This document shows, in pieces, positions 51,678 to 60,002 of a stretch of DNA of 64,000 nt. Position 1 is the stretch's first letter; the number at the start of each line of letters is the position of its first letter. The notes beneath the pieces are model-generated. The model worked only from the letters and a program-made list of their open reading frames with translations, made no database searches and was not told where the DNA came from. Both the position numbers and the translations under genes were made by a program. This DNA is from Psychrobacillus vulpis (GTDB lineage Bacteria; Bacillota; Bacilli; Bacillales_A; Planococcaceae): the NCBI RefSeq assembly GCF_006861825.1, contig NZ_VDGI01000002.1:281063-345062 (forward strand), read 5' to 3'.

Positions 51678-52895
51678 ATGCGTATAGTATATTTGTGTCA
51701 ACATTTTCCGCCTGAGACCGGAGCTCCACAAATCCGTGTATATGAGGTAAGTAAAGAAATACTAGCCCAAGGCCATGATATTCAAGTAGTAACTGCTTTT
51801 CCCCATCATCCGCATGGAATTATTCCAGACGAATACAAAGGGAAGAAGTATGAATTTGAAAAATGGGATGGCATACCTGTCCATCGTACGTGGATATATC
51901 CTTCGAAAAAGGGAACATTTTGGAAACGATTAGTTTCATACTTTTCATTCACCTTTAGTTCTTTTTATGGACTAATGAAGACTGGGAAAGTAGATGTTAT
52001 TATCGTTAACTCACCTCCAATCTTTTTAGGTTTAACTGGATTATTAAGTGCCAAACTAAAAGGAGCGAAGTTTGTTTTCAACGTTGCGGATGTTTGGCCG
52101 GAGTCTGCGGTAAAACTAGGACTAGTAAAAAATAAGTTTTTTATTAAGCTTGCTGAAATTTTAGAGTCATTCCTTTATAAACATTCGTGGAAAATAGCTA
52201 CAGCTACAGATGGAATAAAATCTTATATCATTAATCATTCACAACCTGAAGATAAAGTGTTCGTATTACCTAATGGGGTTAATACTAACTTCTTTCAACC
52301 AGAAGAAAGAAATGCAGAATATGTGGAGAAGTTTGGATTGCATAATAAGTTTGTGTTTTCTTACGGTGGTAACCTTGGATATGCGCAAGGTTTAGAATAT
52401 ATCTTATATGCGGCAAAAAAAATACAAGAAATCGTTCCACATGCTCATTTCTTAATTGCAGGTGCAGGTCCAGAAGAAGAAAAGCTTCATCAGCTAAAAG
52501 ATGAATTAGGGTTATCAAATGTTTCCTTTCTAGGCCATTTACCATTGAAGGAAATGCCGAAGCTATTTTCAGTAACAGATGTTAGCATCGTTCCTCTAAG
52601 AGATCTTGAATTATTTGAAGGTGCAAGACCATCTAAAATTTTCCCAGCAGCATCTTCTGGAGTACCAGTACTTTATTGTGGTAAAGGAGAAAGTGCTGAA
52701 ATTATTACAACGAATAATATTGGACTAGTTGCAATGCCTGAAAATGTCGATTCAATTACGAATACAATGTTTGAATTTGTAGAGCTAAATGATGAAGATA
52801 GAAAGGCTATGCAAGAGAATGGAAGAAAACTAGCAATGAATGAATTTAGCTGGACGTCCATTGTAAAAGACCTTTTGCAAAACCTTACGAAATAG
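51678..52895 (+). CDS. Family 4 glycosyltransferase, WbuB-like
   Basis: 405 residues. The opening RIVYLCQHFPPETGAPQIRV is typical of the WbuB / L-fucosamine transferase-like branch of GT4. Further conserved parts are FNVADVWPESAVKLG, FVLPNGVNTNFFQP and EGARPSKIFPAASSGVPVL. Enzymes of this branch often transfer N-acetylated amino sugars or uronic acids, which suits the predicted ManNAc3NAcA-containing glycan (inference). It starts 14 bases after galU and is the last gene before the LCP gene. Confidence 0.88.
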   Translation: MRIVYLCQHFPPETGAPQIRVYEVSKEILAQGHDIQVVTAFPHHPHGIIPDEYKGKKYEFEKWDGIPVHRTWIYPSKKGTFWKRLVSYFSFTFSSFYGLMKTGKVDVIIVNSPPIFLGLTGLLSAKLKGAKFVFNVADVWPESAVKLGLVKNKFFIKLAEILESFLYKHSWKIATATDGIKSYIINHSQPEDKVFVLPNGVNTNFFQPEERNAEYVEKFGLHNKFVFSYGGNLGYAQGLEYILYAAKKIQEIVPHAHFLIAGAGPEEEKLHQLKDELGLSNVSFLGHLPLKEMPKLFSVTDVSIVPLRDLELFEGARPSKIFPAASSGVPVLYCGKGESAEIITTNNIGLVAMPENVDSITNTMFEFVELNDEDRKAMQENGRKLAMNEFSWTSIVKDLLQNLTK

Positions 52896-52978
52896 TAATA
52901 GTCTTTACCATATACATGTCAACGAAAATTATGTATAATTGGTGAGATTATATTTTATAAGTAAAGTAGGGAAGTAAT

Positions 52979-54019
52979 ATGGCTACTTCACGTCGTATAA
53001 AACGAAAATCAAAGACGAGAAGAAAAATTTTATATACAGTAATTGTAGTGTCAATGCTTTTATTATCAGGTGTCCTTGTTTTTGCAATTAACCTTTCACT
53101 TGAGACACGAAATGCGACTAGCAAAATGTACGAACCATTAGAGCGCGATACAAAAGAAAGCGATGTAAATGATAAGTACAAAAAAGCGAAAGCGGAAGAC
53201 TCTGCTTTTACGCTATTGTTAGCAGGTATCGAAAATCAAGAAAAAGCAAAATATGGTCGTTCAGATGTATTAATTGTTGCTACAGTTAATCCTAAAACAG
53301 AAAAAATTTCTATGGTAAGTATTCCCCGAGATACGAGAGTGTATATTCCAGATTTAGGTTATCAGGATAAAATCAATCACTCGTATGCTAATGGTGGAAT
53401 AAATTACACGATTAATACCGTAGAAAATTTATTAGATATTCCAATTGATTATTATGTTTCTACTGATTTTCAAGGCTTTGAAGATATAGTCAATACGGTT
53501 GGCGGAGTGGATGTAGAAGTACCTTTCACGTTTAAAGCACAGCTTACTGGTAGTTTGAAGTGGAAGACGTATACAAAAGGTCCAATGTCCTTAAATGGTA
53601 ATGAAGCACTTGCTTACGTAAGAATGCGTAAAAAAGATCCTCAAGGTGATATGGGACGTAATATTCGACAAAAACAAGTGATTCAAGAAATTATCAATAA
53701 AGGCACGAGCGTAAGTAATATTACAAAAATTGACGATATGATTAAAGACGTTGGAAATAACGTAAAAACGAATATACCAGCATCGGAATATTTTAGTTTA
53801 ATTAAAATGTATCAAAAGATAAAATCTTCTCCAATTGAACAATTACAAATAGAAGGTTATGATGATACAAGAAAAGGTGTGTATTATTTCATTCCAAAAG
53901 ATGAATCTTTAGAAGAAGTGAAAAAACAGCTAAAGCTCAATCTTGATGACTTTGGTCAAAATGCACAAAGTGAAATAAAAACAAACAAACAATCAGATGA
54001 TTACTCAATCGGTGAGTAA
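52979..54019 (+). CDS. LytR-CpsA-Psr (LCP) family wall-polymer ligase, TagU-like
   Basis: 346 residues: a very basic N-terminus (RRIKRKSKTRRK), one membrane anchor (about 18-38) and an extracellular LCP domain (about 65-215). FTLLLAGIENQEKAKYGRSD carries the conserved Arg-Ser-Asp, SIPRDTRVYIPD the second Arg-Asp pair, and LAYVRMRKKDPQGDMGR the lipid-binding block. It should attach the polymer made by the preceding locus to peptidoglycan. Its place after galU equals that of lytR/tagU after gtaB in B. subtilis. It ends with a strong terminator that overlaps the stop codon. Confidence 0.94.
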   Translation: MATSRRIKRKSKTRRKILYTVIVVSMLLLSGVLVFAINLSLETRNATSKMYEPLERDTKESDVNDKYKKAKAEDSAFTLLLAGIENQEKAKYGRSDVLIVATVNPKTEKISMVSIPRDTRVYIPDLGYQDKINHSYANGGINYTINTVENLLDIPIDYYVSTDFQGFEDIVNTVGGVDVEVPFTFKAQLTGSLKWKTYTKGPMSLNGNEALAYVRMRKKDPQGDMGRNIRQKQVIQEIINKGTSVSNITKIDDMIKDVGNNVKTNIPASEYFSLIKMYQKIKSSPIEQLQIEGYDDTRKGVYYFIPKDESLEEVKKQLKLNLDDFGQNAQSEIKTNKQSDDYSIGE

Positions 54020-54061
54020 AACGAGTCGTCCAAATGGACCATTCGTTTTACTCTTTTTTTT
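54014..54061 (+). terminator. Terminator of the LCP gene
   Basis: GAGTAAAACGA and TCGTTTTACTC form an 11-bp stem with an inner GTCC/GGAC stem, followed by eight T. The stop codon lies inside the left arm. Confidence 0.93.
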
Positions 54062-54163
54062 ATGTTAAATTTTGATTACAAAGGTTTTAATTACATTCGT
54101 TGGATTGTTTTATCTAAATTTGTCTATTAAAATGGAGAAAAAAGACGTTTCAAGGAGGAAAAA

Positions 54164-56704
54164 ATGAAAAAAGTAATAGCATCATCTGTTTTAGCAACAT
54201 CTGTCCTTTTGCCCACTAACCTACTCGTGAGTAATCCATCCATTATATATGCTGCTTCTAATCAAACAGTTGAAACAAACGATATCCAACAACTTGTAGG
54301 AAAAAAAGCTATACTTACAGCAACCGATGTCAATGTAAGAACTGGTGCTGGAACTGAATTTAACAGTATTTCGAAAGTACATACAGGTCAAATAGTATCC
54401 GTCTCTGCTAGCCAAAAAAATAGCAAAGGCGAAGTTTGGTACAAAGTTTCCTATAATTCTACAGAAGGATGGATTATTAGTGACTATATTAAAGCGGTTC
54501 CAACTGCTGTTAAAAATAGTTCTATAACTTCTGGTACTTCTTATGTAGGAACAACGCAAAAAATAGGGAAAAATGCTGCGAATATGAGAAGTGGTGCAAC
54601 AACTTCCTATAAGGTAGTAGCTACAATTCCTGCGGGTACTTCACTAAAAGTATTGTCAGCTTTTACGAATGCCCAAAAAGAAGTTTGGTTTAATGTTGAA
54701 TACAAAGGTAAAAAGGGTTGGGTTACATCTGACTTATTTGTATTAAATTCTACAGCAGGTGAAACAGCAACTTCTATGAAAGTTTTAAATCAAACAACCA
54801 TTCATAAAGGTGCAACGAAAAATTATGATATAGTTGCTACAGCTAAACCTGGTACAACCCTATTAATCCATCAAGAGTTTACAAATGGATTGAACGAAAA
54901 ATGGGTTCAAGTAACTTATGCAACTGGTAAAAAAGGTTGGATGCTTGCATCTGCTTTTGAAGATTCATCTATTGCAAACAAAGTAGTGATCCAAAAATCA
55001 ACAGTACATTCTGGTGCTACTAAAAGCTATAAAACAGTTGCAACAGTTAATGTAGGAACGAAACTTCCTATTCATCAAGAATTTATAAATGCTTCTAAAG
55101 AAAAGTGGTACCAAGTAACATATGCAGTTGGGAAAAAGGGTTGGATTTATGCAGATGCCTTTGAAAGTGTAGGCTCTGTACCTGAACCACCACCAATAGA
55201 ACCTCCTGCAGGTGGAGATAATCATGTCATCGAAGATACTAATTTAAAAGTTATTGTTCCTGTTGCAAATATGCGTTCAGGTCCAGGATTGGATTTTAAT
55301 GTTGTGACACAGTCAAAACAAGACGACGTATTCTTATCGACAGAGTATGCAACAGATGATAAACAAGAAAAATGGTATAAAGTAAGCACTGCGAGTGGAG
55401 ACGCTTGGTTACATCAATCTGTTATTACTGTTGTGGACAAAGAGGGAGAAACACCAGGTAATGGTGAAACAGGAGTAATTCAAAGATTTAATGCATTATT
55501 GTATGCTGATAGTAGCTATAGTTCTGCTGTTCTATTAGGTTTACCTAAAAATACAACATTTACTATATTAAATAAAGTAGTAGCTTCAGATGGAACTACT
55601 TGGTTAAAAATTCAAACCCCTCAAAATAAAGAAGGTTGGATTCCTGATTTTGAAATAAATGAAAATATTCCTACTAAGTATGGTACAAAAACATCTACTG
55701 TGTATAGTGGAGCTAGTACTACTGCGAAAAAAGTAGATACGATTTATTTGAACACACCTGTAAGAGTATTACGAACATTGAATGGTTGGGTAAATATCGA
55801 AACGCAAAATGAGAAACGCGGTTGGATTCAAGCCTCTGTATTAGCAGATGCGTCACCAATTTCATTAATGAATGGTAGAACAGAGGTAAGAAATGGTCAG
55901 CAATATTTAGTGTGGTCCAAGCCATCTAAATTTAACATTTCTTATTCCATCCCATCTGCAAATGTTTTACGCGTTTTCGGTAATCTATCTCAAATCAACG
56001 AGATTAAATCTCAGATTACTGGTGTAGAAAGTATGAAAGTAGAACAAGTATCTGGGGGCACGTATGTCCTATTAGTTACATTCAATCCTAATTATACGTA
56101 TACGATTCGTGATTATGATAAAGAGTTAACGATTAAAGTAGTTCCAAAAGGTTTAGCAGGGAAAAAAATCATTATCGATGCTGGTCATGGAGCAAAAGAT
56201 CCTGGTGCAATAGGTAAAAATGGAACGAAAGAAAAAGATGTCACTCTTGCTACTGCAAAAGCCGTAAAACAAGAATTAGAAGCAGCAGGTGCTGAAGTAG
56301 TTTTAACTAGAAGTACAGATGTCTTCTTAGAGTTAAAAGAACGTACAGACATTGCAAATAAATCGGATTATGATGCATTTGTTAGTATTCATGCAGATTC
56401 ATATACTACGACATCCAAAGGTTCTACAACTTATTACAATGCAGATGTTAACTTTAATGGTCCGAAGAGCTATACACTAGCGAAAAGTATCCAATCGGAC
56501 TTAGTAAAAGCTGTTGGAACTTATGATAGAGGAGTTAAACAACAAAACTTTTATGTGAATCGTATGAATGAACTTCCATCTGTATTAGTGGAGTTAGCGT
56601 TTATCTCCAATCCTACAGAAGAAGCTCAATTAGCTTCTACTACGTTCCGTAAAAATGCAGCAGTAGGAATTCGTAAAGGGTTAGAAAAATATTTCAATCA
56701 ATAA
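54164..56704 (+). CDS. N-acetylmuramoyl-L-alanine amidase with bacterial SH3 repeats
   Basis: 846 residues. The signal peptide (to about residue 30) is followed by about seven SH3b modules (about 40-560), each with a V..R.GA/S...Y..v..v..G..l pattern ending in KGW. A linker domain (about 570-660) of AMIN-like beta structure precedes a C-terminal Amidase_3 domain (about 665-840): IIIDAGHGAKDPGA with the first zinc His, SIHAD with the second, and VLVELAFISN with the catalytic Glu. It cleaves the stem peptide from muramic acid. It corresponds to LytC of B. subtilis, although that enzyme uses CWB2 instead of SH3 repeats. It is first in an operon with an SH3 protein and a LytB-like protein. Confidence 0.92.
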   Translation: MKKVIASSVLATSVLLPTNLLVSNPSIIYAASNQTVETNDIQQLVGKKAILTATDVNVRTGAGTEFNSISKVHTGQIVSVSASQKNSKGEVWYKVSYNSTEGWIISDYIKAVPTAVKNSSITSGTSYVGTTQKIGKNAANMRSGATTSYKVVATIPAGTSLKVLSAFTNAQKEVWFNVEYKGKKGWVTSDLFVLNSTAGETATSMKVLNQTTIHKGATKNYDIVATAKPGTTLLIHQEFTNGLNEKWVQVTYATGKKGWMLASAFEDSSIANKVVIQKSTVHSGATKSYKTVATVNVGTKLPIHQEFINASKEKWYQVTYAVGKKGWIYADAFESVGSVPEPPPIEPPAGGDNHVIEDTNLKVIVPVANMRSGPGLDFNVVTQSKQDDVFLSTEYATDDKQEKWYKVSTASGDAWLHQSVITVVDKEGETPGNGETGVIQRFNALLYADSSYSSAVLLGLPKNTTFTILNKVVASDGTTWLKIQTPQNKEGWIPDFEINENIPTKYGTKTSTVYSGASTTAKKVDTIYLNTPVRVLRTLNGWVNIETQNEKRGWIQASVLADASPISLMNGRTEVRNGQQYLVWSKPSKFNISYSIPSANVLRVFGNLSQINEIKSQITGVESMKVEQVSGGTYVLLVTFNPNYTYTIRDYDKELTIKVVPKGLAGKKIIIDAGHGAKDPGAIGKNGTKEKDVTLATAKAVKQELEAAGAEVVLTRSTDVFLELKERTDIANKSDYDAFVSIHADSYTTTSKGSTTYYNADVNFNGPKSYTLAKSIQSDLVKAVGTYDRGVKQQNFYVNRMNELPSVLVELAFISNPTEEAQLASTTFRKNAAVGIRKGLEKYFNQ

Positions 56705-56722
56705 AAGTGAGGAAGGTATAAA

Positions 56723-57427
56723 ATGAAAAAGAAATTTTTAGCTACTATTGGAGCAGTTCTAGGTCTTAGTTTACTAGTATCTATCAACATCCCTACATCT
56801 ACAAAAGCAGACTCCAATTTACTCTTGGCGTCTGTTGAATGGGTACAAGCACAGTTAAATCCTTTACAAACAAAGGTTACTGCATTAGAAAAGCAAGTTG
56901 CAGAGCAAGATGCGATTATTAAACAATTACAAAAAGCTGTGTCAGAAGGTGGCGGTGTTGTGACACCTCCTACAAATCCAGGTCCTACCGAGCCAGGCAC
57001 AACTGTAAGTACAGTCTATACATCTACTAGTAATGTGAAAGTCCATAGTGGCGCGAGCCGTGATTATAAAGTATTAGCGACATTCGGAGTAAATAAAGCA
57101 TTAACGGTAATCGATCAACATAAATCTGCAAGTGGAGTTTGGTATCGAGTAGAAATATCTTCAACTGTTAAAGGATGGGTATTTTCGGGAGACGTTACGA
57201 CAACAAAGCCTGGCAATTATGTTCCTACAAGTGTTGTGACAACTCAAGCAGCAAACGTAAGAAAAGGAGCAACAACGAATTACCAATCACTTGAACTAGT
57301 GGCAAAAGGAACGACTTTAAAATATTTAGGTTCATTTAAAAATGCGAATGGCGAAACATGGTACAATGTGCAAACCGCAAAAGGAACTAAAGGTTGGGTG
57401 CTAAGTACGTTAACTGAGGTGAAATAA
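56723..57427 (+). CDS. Secreted coiled-coil protein with two SH3b domains
   Basis: 234 residues. Signal peptide MKKKFLATIGAVLGLSLLVS..KA; a short coiled coil (about 45-78, QTKVTALEKQVAEQDAIIKQ); a Pro/Thr-rich linker (PPTNPGPTEPGT); then two SH3b modules (about 95-160 and 172-234), closely related to those of the amidase upstream. No catalytic domain. It may be an accessory wall-binding factor of the amidase, taking the place that LytA has in the B. subtilis lytABC operon (inference). It starts 18 bases after the amidase gene and touches the next gene. Confidence 0.85.
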   Translation: MKKKFLATIGAVLGLSLLVSINIPTSTKADSNLLLASVEWVQAQLNPLQTKVTALEKQVAEQDAIIKQLQKAVSEGGGVVTPPTNPGPTEPGTTVSTVYTSTSNVKVHSGASRDYKVLATFGVNKALTVIDQHKSASGVWYRVEISSTVKGWVFSGDVTTTKPGNYVPTSVVTTQAANVRKGATTNYQSLELVAKGTTLKYLGSFKNANGETWYNVQTAKGTKGWVLSTLTEVK

Positions 57428-58957
57428 GTGAGCAAAAAATGGTTAACCGTTCTATCGGTAGCGATACTTAGTTTAATGACAACAAATACAGCATTTGCCT
57501 TTACACAAGAAAGCTATTCGAAGCAAGTGTCGGTGGAAGTACATAATACTTCAACGACATCGCTTCACTTAAATGGTATATATAAATTAGAAAATTTATC
57601 AACGAATGAAATGTTCTATGCGTTACCAGATACGTCTATTACATTTTCACAAGTAAATGGAGAAGTTTCTATTTATCAAATAGGGGCAACAATGTATTCA
57701 TCAAAAGGCTTTGCTTTGCATGCTCTATCCGGAAATGAAAAAATGGTAGTTTTCACTTCTGATGTAGATGGTAAAAAAGGCGCCACTTCAGATTATGAAA
57801 CTATAAAAACATATAAAGCATTTCAAGGGGCTTATTATGTAAATGAATTTACGAATGCGAATGGGGAACTTTGGTACTCAGTTACTGACGAACAAGGCGT
57901 CTCTTCCTGGATACCTGCGAAAGATGCTTCAGTAGGTTCGGTTGTAAAGCAGCCACTTGGTAAAACTCCAAATGGTACGCAATATCGAAGCAGTTTTAAT
58001 GTAGTGAAATCTGGGGCGAATGTTCAAATTGTGAACAGACTAGATTTAGAAAACTACTTAAAAGGTGTTATTCCAAATGAATCATATGCTTCTTGGCATC
58101 AAGAAGCCTTAAAAGCTCAAGCAGTTGCTGCAAGAAGCTATACACTAAGTAAAGCAGGAATTTTAAGTAGTACGACAAAAGATCAAATGTATAAAGGGTT
58201 TACATCTGAAAAAACAAGCACAAATTCAGCAGTAGACGCAACCAATGGACTAGTTGTTAAATCAGGTGGAAAGCTTGTACAAGCTTATTATTACGCGGCT
58301 AGTGGAGGTAGAACAGCAAATATTGGAGAAGTGTGGAACACAGCACAAGTACCGCATTTTGTATCGGTAGATGATTCTATTGAAAAATCTCCATATGATA
58401 ACTGGTCTGTTAATATTCCAGCTACTAATATATTAACAAAGTTTGGGTTTAGTACTTCTGCTCAATTACTAGATGTAAAGCTTACAAAAGGCGGTTCTAA
58501 TGGAGAAGTATCTGCTGTTACTGTAGTTACTTCAGCTGGTGAAAAAACAATTACTGGCAACGAAACTGTCATGCGAGGGTTATTTTTAGATGCTAATAAT
58601 ACATCGTTAAAATCTAACTGGTTTGATATACAATTTACAAAACCTTCTGGAGTTACAGATCTTGCTGTTCAACAAGTAAATGGTACAACGCCAATTACAT
58701 CATTATCTGGAACAACAGTTCAAACAGCGACAGGAACTGAAACGATTCCTAGTGGATCTGTCAATATTCAAACAAATGGAGGGATTGTATCCACTACTGC
58801 AACTTCTGGCATTCCATCGATTACTGTTAACGGTAAAGGATATGGACATCGAATTGGTATGAGTCAGTGGGGAGCAAAAGCTCGTGCTGATGCGGGTTGG
58901 ACATACGATCGCATTCTAAAACATTATTACCAAGGTGCAACAATCGAGAAATATTAA
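57428..58957 (+). CDS. SpoIID/LytB-domain protein, amidase enhancer type
   Basis: 509 residues with a signal peptide (to about 25). An N-terminal beta-rich region (about 30-185) includes an SH3-like module ending SWIPA. The SpoIID domain (about 190-480) starts at LDLENYLKGVIPNESYASWH, continues with EALKAQAVAARSYTL, and ends at GYGHRIGMSQWGAKARA. SpoIID proteins cut glycan strands as lytic transglycosylases; the LytB subgroup stimulates LytC amidase. GTG 57428 comes directly after the TAA of the preceding gene. The order amidase, SH3 protein, LytB-like suggests one autolysin operon. Confidence 0.9.
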   Translation: MSKKWLTVLSVAILSLMTTNTAFAFTQESYSKQVSVEVHNTSTTSLHLNGIYKLENLSTNEMFYALPDTSITFSQVNGEVSIYQIGATMYSSKGFALHALSGNEKMVVFTSDVDGKKGATSDYETIKTYKAFQGAYYVNEFTNANGELWYSVTDEQGVSSWIPAKDASVGSVVKQPLGKTPNGTQYRSSFNVVKSGANVQIVNRLDLENYLKGVIPNESYASWHQEALKAQAVAARSYTLSKAGILSSTTKDQMYKGFTSEKTSTNSAVDATNGLVVKSGGKLVQAYYYAASGGRTANIGEVWNTAQVPHFVSVDDSIEKSPYDNWSVNIPATNILTKFGFSTSAQLLDVKLTKGGSNGEVSAVTVVTSAGEKTITGNETVMRGLFLDANNTSLKSNWFDIQFTKPSGVTDLAVQQVNGTTPITSLSGTTVQTATGTETIPSGSVNIQTNGGIVSTTATSGIPSITVNGKGYGHRIGMSQWGAKARADAGWTYDRILKHYYQGATIEKY

Positions 58958-58986
58958 GAAAAAGATGCCCAAGAGATTGGCCATCT

Positions 58987-59036
58987 CAGACTGTAGACAA
59001 ACTCAAAATACGAGTTGTCTACAGTCTTTTTGTTTT
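58987..59036 (+). terminator. Terminator of the autolysin operon
   Basis: AGACTGTAGACAA-CTC pairs with GAG-TTGTCTACAGTCT, followed by TTTTTG. It is closely similar to the terminator at 10173-10209, and the DNA after both (GGGTAGATTA / GGGATAGATTAG, then GAAGC) also matches. Confidence 0.9.
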
Positions 59037-59125
59037 TATATAGGGTAGATTATGTTTTCCGAAGCATGCGGGCACTGAAAAAGTTCCTATTATTCATAGG
59101 GTGTTCAATATTCCAATAAATAAGA

Positions 59126-59236
59126 AAATCGTTGAAATGGCTCCCTTTCCGCGGGCGTTGCCTCAGCCTCCTCGCTGCGCTGTGGGGTCTTCGGCTAACG
59201 CTATTCCCGCAGGAGTGTTGCCTTTTTCAACGATTT
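59126..59236. repeat. GC-rich core element type A, copy 6, intact
   Basis: Perfect 12-bp inverted ends AAATCGTTGAAA/TTTCAACGATTT enclose a complete core. It is the best reference copy, 111 bases long and not interrupted. It lies within an outer inverted pair, GGGCACTGAAAAAG at 59070 and a worn TTTTTCAGAGTG at 59276. Confidence 0.78.
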
Positions 59237-59491
59237 TCTAGAAATGAAAAAGTATTTACATAAAAAAATAGACAGTTTTTCAGAGTGTCCTCGCTACACT
59301 CTTGGGTCTAGTCTATCTTGCTTTTCCCGTAGGAGTCGAGCGGACACTTCTCCAATAAAAGTACCTTATATATTTCCATTTACTCAATCGTTTTTATAAT
59401 AAAAGTAAGTATAATCATGAGATGATGGAAATTGTCATTATATCTATTACCTCAGATATTACTTCAATCTCTAAGAATAGAATGAGATTGG

Positions 59492-59836
59492 AGCGGAGGG
59501 TGGTGACTCCTGCTGGAAAAGCGTAGGCAATTGAGACCCCGCAGGAGCCTGCGGAGGCCACTGAAAAACTCAAAATTATTATTTTTATAGGAACTATTTG
59601 CTGTATATCATTTAAAGAATTTAGCGCGACGCATGAGACTCCTGCGGGAAAGCGAGACAGACGAGACCCCGCACGAAGCGAAGCGTAGGAGGAGGCTCGT
59701 CGCTCGCCCGCGGAAAGCGAATGCCAAAGTGCTAAATTCTCTTAGGACTATTTGATAGATAATTTATATGAATGACAATTTTTCAGTGCCCTCAGCCTGC
59801 GACGAGGAGGCTCAAGCCCCGCCAGCGGAAAGCACC
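59492..59836. repeat. GC-rich element with GGTGGTG ends, interrupted
   Basis: GGGTGGTGACTCCTGC at the left and AAAGCACCACC at the right are inverted ends of another member of the GC-core family. It is split by the type B element at 59558-59793. Between 58958 and 60002 no gene was found: the region holds terminators and repeats only, including a further partial GC core at about 59280-59350. Confidence 0.65.
59558..59793. mobile_element. Type B MITE-like element, third near-identical copy
   Basis: The ends CCACTGAAAAACTC and ATTTTTCAGTGCC enclose a GC core at 59627-59739 (GAATTTAGCGC/GTGCTAAATTC, one mismatch). AGCCTGCG occurs at both junctions, before GGAGG at the left (59546) and before ACGAGGAGG at the right (59794), so the target duplication is imperfect. 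The interior is nearly identical to the copies at 13.6 and 14.1 kb, about 45 kb away. Confidence 0.78.
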
Positions 59837-59880
59837 ACCTGTAGCGGAAATTCGATTTTTTTCTTAAAGTCTTCTATTTA

Positions 59881-59935
59881 AGAAAAAAAAAGACTGTAAG
59901 CACACTCAAAAATTACATGAGTTTGAATACAGTCT
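59881..59935 (-). terminator. Terminator of the CAP-protein gene
   Basis: On the minus strand AGACTGTA...AAACTCAT pairs with TTGAGT...TTACAGTCT and is followed by nine T. A second small stem (AGGTGC/GCACCT, 59937-59960) precedes it. Confidence 0.85.
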
Positions 59936-60002
59936 GAGGTGCACAATAAGTTGGGCACCTTAAGTAGTTGAAGCAGCATCGTACAAAAAAGCTCTGCTGT
60001 TG

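Noticed and set aside
52979..54019. Reading this LCP gene as a transcriptional regulator (LytR in the old sense)
   Set aside because: It has a membrane anchor and an extracellular LCP catalytic domain, no DNA-binding domain.
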